A stretch of DNA of 8,896 bases, from contig CANGNR010000044.1 in NCBI GenBank assembly GCA_947455385.1, positions 1 to 8,896 on the forward strand. The letters are read 5' to 3'. Of this stretch, positions 6,356 through 8,896 are shown in pieces (the stretch's first letter is position 1; the number at the start of each line of letters is the position of its first letter). This stretch comes from Microbacteriaceae bacterium. Lineage in GTDB: Bacteria > Actinomycetota > Actinomycetes > Actinomycetales > Microbacteriaceae. The notes beneath the pieces are model-generated. The model searched no databases and was not told the origin of the DNA. It was given only the letters and a program-made list of their open reading frames with translations. Made by a program: the position numbers and the translations under genes.

Positions 6356-7273
6356 CTAGCGTCTTGACGCAGAACGTTGGCGCAGGATATCTGCGCTCAG
6401 CAGCGCGAGCCCAACCCAGACCAAGCCAAAGCCGATCCAGCGAGCAACCGGCATGGGCTCGTGAAAGACCGTTAGCGCCAGGGTGAACTGAATCACCGGC
6501 GTGAGGTACTGCATGAATCCGATATACGAGAGCGGGAGGCGCTTGGCGGCCGCACCAAAGAGGATGAGAGGCACGGCGGTGAGCACTCCGAATGACGCGA
6601 GGCCGATCGAATCAAGTGGGCCGGCTGCCCCGAACTGCAGGCCTCCGCCCGAGGTGGCGACCCAAACCGCCTGAACGGCGGCAATCGGCAGCACCATCCC
6701 AGACTCGTAGGCAAACGAATTGAGCGGCGAGACCTTGCCGCCGAGTTTATTTTTTGCTAACCCGTAGATTCCAAAGGATGCCGCCAGGGTCAGGGCGATC
6801 CAGGGCAGGTGGCCATAGTCGATGGTCAAGACGGTGACCGCGATTGCCCCCATGGCGACGGCTGCCCACTGCAGCGGCCGCAGGCGCTCGCGCAAGAACA
6901 CCACCGCGAGCAGAATCGTGACCAGCGGGTTGATGAAGTAGCCGAGTGCGGTCTCGACCACGCGGTGGGCCTGAACGCCGATCACATAGACCTGCCAGTT
7001 CACCAGGATGAACACAGCAGCAACCGCCAACCAGGTTAGGTCGGTGCGGCTGCGCAGAACCTGCGCGAAGGTTCGCCATCCGCGCGTCCCAGTGATTAGC
7101 AGCGCCGCAGTGGCAAAGCCAAATACGATGCGCCAGACCACGACCTCCCAGGGCGAGGCAAAGGTCAGGCCGGTGATCACGAGCGGAAAGCTGCCCCAGA
7201 TGAAGTACGCAATCAGGCCGAAACCTAGCCCCGTGCCGATTTCGGACTTGGCTGGTTTCTGGTGGGTGCTCAC
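6356..7273 (-). CDS. rarD: RarD-like EamA/DMT-superfamily permease
   Basis: Inner-membrane transporter of the drug/metabolite superfamily, RarD branch, 305 residues with about ten predicted helices in two EamA repeats. Diagnostic RarD features are the start LGFGLIAYFIWGSFPL (16-31), the stretch NWQVYVIG (92-99) leading through HRVVETALGYFINPL (103-117) to FLRERL, and SYIGFMQYLTPVIQF in the second repeat. The substrate of this family is not established; the name comes from a chloramphenicol-sensitivity phenotype and should not be read as drug export. The GTG start at 7273 is preferred because it gives the full N-terminus and lies 6 nt after a TANNNT box. A Shine-Dalgarno is at best AGG. The C-terminus (RQRSASRR) is basic and thus probably cytosolic. 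The 180-bp gap between its stop and the binding-protein start holds that gene's control region. It is separated from groES by a terminator, so it is probably its own transcription unit. Confidence 0.9.
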   Translation of the reverse strand: MSTHQKPAKSEIGTGLGFGLIAYFIWGSFPLVITGLTFASPWEVVVWRIVFGFATAALLITGTRGWRTFAQVLRSRTDLTWLAVAAVFILVNWQVYVIGVQAHRVVETALGYFINPLVTILLAVVFLRERLRPLQWAAVAMGAIAVTVLTIDYGHLPWIALTLAASFGIYGLAKNKLGGKVSPLNSFAYESGMVLPIAAVQAVWVATSGGGLQFGAAGPLDSIGLASFGVLTAVPLILFGAAAKRLPLSYIGFMQYLTPVIQFTLALTVFHEPMPVARWIGFGLVWVGLALLSADILRQRSASRR

Positions 7274-7279
7274 CAGACA

Positions 7280-7285
7280 AACCTA
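7280..7285 (-). promoter_or_regulatory. TANNNT -10 box for a probable leaderless rarD transcript
   Basis: On the minus strand TAGGTT (7285 to 7280) ends 6 nt before the GTG at 7273, which would place transcription start on the first base of the start codon. The upstream space is taken up by the groES terminator and no -35 match is seen. Leaderless mRNAs with this spacing are common in actinobacteria. Confidence 0.45.
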
Positions 7286-7290
7286 ACGCC

Positions 7291-7323
7291 AAAAGAAAAG
7301 GCCCGAGCCGAAGCCCGGGCCTT
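7291..7323 (-). terminator. Intrinsic terminator of groES with a UUCG tetraloop
   Basis: Read on the minus strand, AAGGCCCG (7323-7316) pairs with CGGGCCTT (7305-7298). The stem continues inward through G, G, C to a C(UUCG)G tetraloop, about 11 bp in all, followed by TTCTTTT. It starts 25 nt after the groES stop and ends about 17 nt before the rarD start. Confidence 0.9.
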
Positions 7324-7347
7324 GGGTCTTGCGACCAAGTTGTTTGA

Positions 7348-7644
7348 CTAGCGAACGACTACTGCGAGAACGTCGCGAGCCGAGAGAATCAGGTACTCCT
7401 GGCCATCGAACTTGAGCTCGGTGCCGCCGTACTTCGAGAAGATGACCTTGTCGCCGACGGTTACGTCAACGGGAATGCGGTTGCCCTTGTCGTCTACGCG
7501 ACCCGGACCAACTGCGATTACCTCGGCCTCTTGTGGCTTCTCTTTTGCGGTGTCTGGAATGACCAGACCCGAAGCGGTGACCTGCTCAGCCTCGAGTGGG
7601 CGAACGACGATGCGATCCTCTAGTGGCTTGATGGTTACAGACAC
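7348..7644 (-). CDS. groES: Co-chaperonin GroES (Cpn10)
   Basis: Cytosolic 10-kDa lid of the GroEL folding chamber, 98 residues, the standard actinobacterial length. The Cpn10 pattern is complete: KPLEDRIVVRPLEAE at the N-terminus, the flexible GroEL-binding mobile loop around 18-34 (EAEQVTASGLVIPDTAK), EVIAVGPGRVDDKGNRIP in the middle with the roof segment, and GDKVIFSKYGGTELKFDG followed by YLILSARDVLAVV at the C-terminus. The start is GTG at 7644. An ATG overlaps it (AATGTG) but is in another frame. GAGG lies 5 nt upstream. The gene is controlled by a promoter at 7698-7727 and a CIRCE element, so heat induction through the HrcA repressor is expected. groEL does not follow; a terminator and rarD do. 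GroES must therefore work with a GroEL encoded elsewhere. Confidence 0.97.
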   Translation of the reverse strand: MSVTIKPLEDRIVVRPLEAEQVTASGLVIPDTAKEKPQEAEVIAVGPGRVDDKGNRIPVDVTVGDKVIFSKYGGTELKFDGQEYLILSARDVLAVVVR

Positions 7645-7665
7645 ATTGACCTCTTCTAGTTTGGG

Positions 7666-7692
7666 TTAGCACACTCGACCTGCGAGTGCTAA
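7666..7692 (-). promoter_or_regulatory. CIRCE element (HrcA operator) of groES
   Basis: TTAGCACAC (7666-7674), 9-nt spacer, GAGTGCTAA (7684-7692) reproduces the CIRCE consensus TTAGCACTC-N9-GAGTGCTAA with one mismatch (A at 7673). It lies in the groES leader, starting at about the predicted transcription start, the usual position for HrcA repression. Confidence 0.95.
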
Positions 7693-7697
7693 TAAAG

Positions 7698-7727
7698 AGT
7701 TTAGATTACCCTCGGCCAATGCGTCAA
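7698..7727 (-). promoter_or_regulatory. groES promoter
   Basis: On the minus strand TTGACG (7727 to 7722) and TAAACT (7703 to 7698) are separated by 18 nt. This is a good vegetative-type promoter. Transcription should start near 7691, at the edge of the CIRCE element. Confidence 0.75.
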
Positions 7728-7786
7728 AATCTGCGCGGATTGTGCAGAACGTTGGCGGTGAGAAACTGACCTAAAGCCACGCTTGG

Positions 7787-7792
7787 TAGCCT
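7787..7792 (+). promoter_or_regulatory. TANNNT -10 box for a probable leaderless methyltransferase transcript
   Basis: TAGCCT (7787-7792) ends 6 nt before the GTG at 7799, and no Shine-Dalgarno is present. CTGACC (7766-7771) is a partial -35 match at a short 15-nt spacing. The geometry is identical to that before rarD. Confidence 0.45.
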
Positions 7793-7798
7793 TGGGCT

Positions 7799-8896
7799 GT
7801 GAATCGCGAAGACTTTGTTCAGCTGCTGAGCCCAAGCGGCCAGCGCCTGCTAGAGCAGGTCGGCGACCTCGAGGCCAAGGCCGACGTGCTCAAGCTGGTG
7901 AGCGAGCTGCGCGGGGCAGGCCACGATGCCGCCCTGGTCGCCGCGGTCTTGAGTCAGGCAAAGTTGCGCCGGCGTGCGCGCGCCAAGTTTGGCGACTTCG
8001 CCAGCCAAATGTTGTTTACCGAGGATGGCCTCGAGCAGGCGAGCAGGCTCAACGTTGCCGCGCAGCACGCCGGGCGCTTTAGGGCGGCAGGCTTCGAGCG
8101 AGTGGCCGACCTAGGCTGCGGCATCGGCGCCGAGTCACTTGCGCTGGCCGGCATCGGGCTGACGGTGAGCGCGTTCGAGATCGACGAGGTGACCGCGGCG
8201 GTCGCCCAATACAACCTGAACCCTTTCGAGAACGCAACCGTGACTCAGGCCGACGTCACCGACCCCGCGGTTGACCTATCGGCTTTTGATGCGCTCTTCT
8301 TTGACCCGGCCAGGCGCGAACTCGGCGGGCCTCGAGGCGCCGCCGCCAAACGCAAGTTCAACCCCGCCGACTACTCGCCAAACTTCAACTGGGTGCTCGA
8401 ACAGGCCGCCAAGAAACCCACCGGAATCAAACTCGGGCCCGGCCACCCGCACGAAGGCATTCCCGCCGAGGCCGAGGCTCAGTGGGTTTCGGTTGGTGGC
8501 GACCTGGTCGAGCTAGGCCTCTGGTTTGGCTCGCTCGCCCGACCCGAGGTCAAGCGCTCGGTGCTGCTGCTCAACGAAGGCAAGCGCCACGAGTTCAACT
8601 CCAGCAGCGCCGACCAATCCCCCGCCCCGGTCGGCGAGCTCGGCTCCTTCGTCTATGAGCCCGACGCCGGAATCATCCGCGCGCACCTGATCGGCGAGCT
8701 TGCCGAGCAGCTCAACCTGCGAACACTCGACCCCGCCATCGCCTACCTGACCTCCCCCGCCGACGCCACGAAAGACCACACGGATGCCGCCGCGGCATCG
8801 CCATGGTTGCGCGCATACCGCGTGCTCGACGAGATTCCCTTTGACCGCAAGAAACTCAAGGCATACCTGAGGGAGCGCTCAATCGGCATCCTAGAA
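7799..8896 (+). CDS. Class I SAM-dependent methyltransferase with THUMP-like C-terminal region (3' end off the window)
   Basis: Probable cytosolic methyltransferase of the actinobacterial family annotated with a THUMP-like domain. 366 codons are open to the edge without a stop; the family is about 390-400 residues, so little is missing. Residues 1-95 are a mostly helical N-terminal region (FVQLLSPSGQRLLEQV, with basic KLRRRARAKFGDFA at 55-68). SAM-binding motif I, DLGCGIG, is at 104-110, and acidic motif II lies in FEIDE (126-130). Motif IV is FFDPARR (167-173), DPAR taking the place of the DPPY-type catalytic loop. A C-terminal part rich in RPEVKRSVLLLN and FVYEPDAGIIRAHL then begins the THUMP-like segment. 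The position of the THUMP-like fold suggests an RNA substrate, but none is known. The GTG start at 7799 gives the conserved N-terminus; upstream bases show no ribosome site. It is divergent from groES across a 154-bp shared control region. Confidence 0.88.
   Translation, partial: MNREDFVQLLSPSGQRLLEQVGDLEAKADVLKLVSELRGAGHDAALVAAVLSQAKLRRRARAKFGDFASQMLFTEDGLEQASRLNVAAQHAGRFRAAGFERVADLGCGIGAESLALAGIGLTVSAFEIDEVTAAVAQYNLNPFENATVTQADVTDPAVDLSAFDALFFDPARRELGGPRGAAAKRKFNPADYSPNFNWVLEQAAKKPTGIKLGPGHPHEGIPAEAEAQWVSVGGDLVELGLWFGSLARPEVKRSVLLLNEGKRHEFNSSSADQSPAPVGELGSFVYEPDAGIIRAHLIGELAEQLNLRTLDPAIAYLTSPADATKDHTDAAAASPWLRAYRVLDEIPFDRKKLKAYLRERSIGILE

Noticed and set aside
6369..7757. 14-bp direct repeat GCAGAACGTTGGCG at 6369-6382 and 7744-7757
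   Set aside because: One copy is in the rarD coding end and the other in the groES/methyltransferase gap. A single 14-mer match in about 9 kb can occur by chance, and no further similarity flanks it.
8783..8799. Palindrome GATGCCGC-C-GCGGCATC in the methyltransferase gene
   Set aside because: It encodes an Asp/Ala-rich stretch in frame, has no T-tract after it, and is explained by Ala codons.
1..8896. Hexamer GGATGC/GCATCC seen about 13 times on both strands
   Set aside because: Only about twice the rough expectation for this base composition and mostly inside genes, so codon context (GAT after a G-ending codon, GCA-TCC for Ala-Ser) is a sufficient explanation.

Overview
The window looks like a piece of the chromosome of a GC-rich Gram-positive actinobacterium, most likely Microbacteriaceae or a related small-genome aquatic lineage. 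The evidence is the coding sequence itself: GC-ending codons, GTG and TTG starts, TANNNT-type -10 elements, a CIRCE operator before groES, and an actinobacterial-type THUMP-like methyltransferase. The species assignment is an inference. No tRNA, rRNA, CRISPR array, insertion sequence or phage gene was seen. Intergenic space is short and most gaps hold a recognisable signal.

Layout. The left edge (1-764, minus strand) is the 5' half of guaB, IMP dehydrogenase, cut off by the window. It is divergent from a four-gene plus-strand operon (922-4810) for a branched-chain/hydrophobic amino-acid ABC importer, in the order livH, livM, livG, livF. livM/livG and livG/livF overlap. The matching substrate-binding protein gene (4925-6175) lies on the opposite strand and runs convergently into livF. 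The two share one strong bidirectional terminator (4871-4909). Upstream on the minus strand come rarD (EamA/DMT permease, 6356-7273) and groES (7348-7644), separated by a UUCG-tetraloop terminator. groES is divergent from a plus-strand SAM-dependent methyltransferase (7799 to the right edge, incomplete).

How the genes work together. LivH and LivM would form the membrane channel, LivG and LivF the ATPase pair, and the binding protein delivers substrate from outside. Two features of this importer stand out. LivH carries a signal peptide and a predicted extracellular beta-sandwich of about 90 residues before its first permease helix. The binding protein has an ordinary Sec signal but no cysteine anywhere, so it cannot be lipid-anchored as Gram-positive binding proteins usually are. 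I propose, as an inference only, that the exported LivH domain compensates by holding the free binding protein or by contacting the cell wall.

Regulation visible in the sequence: a CIRCE element (HrcA operator) directly after a good groES promoter; two genes (rarD and the methyltransferase) whose GTG start lies exactly 6 nt after a TANNNT box, the geometry of leaderless mRNAs; and dense inverted repeats upstream of the binding-protein gene and in the guaB/livH gap that could be operators.
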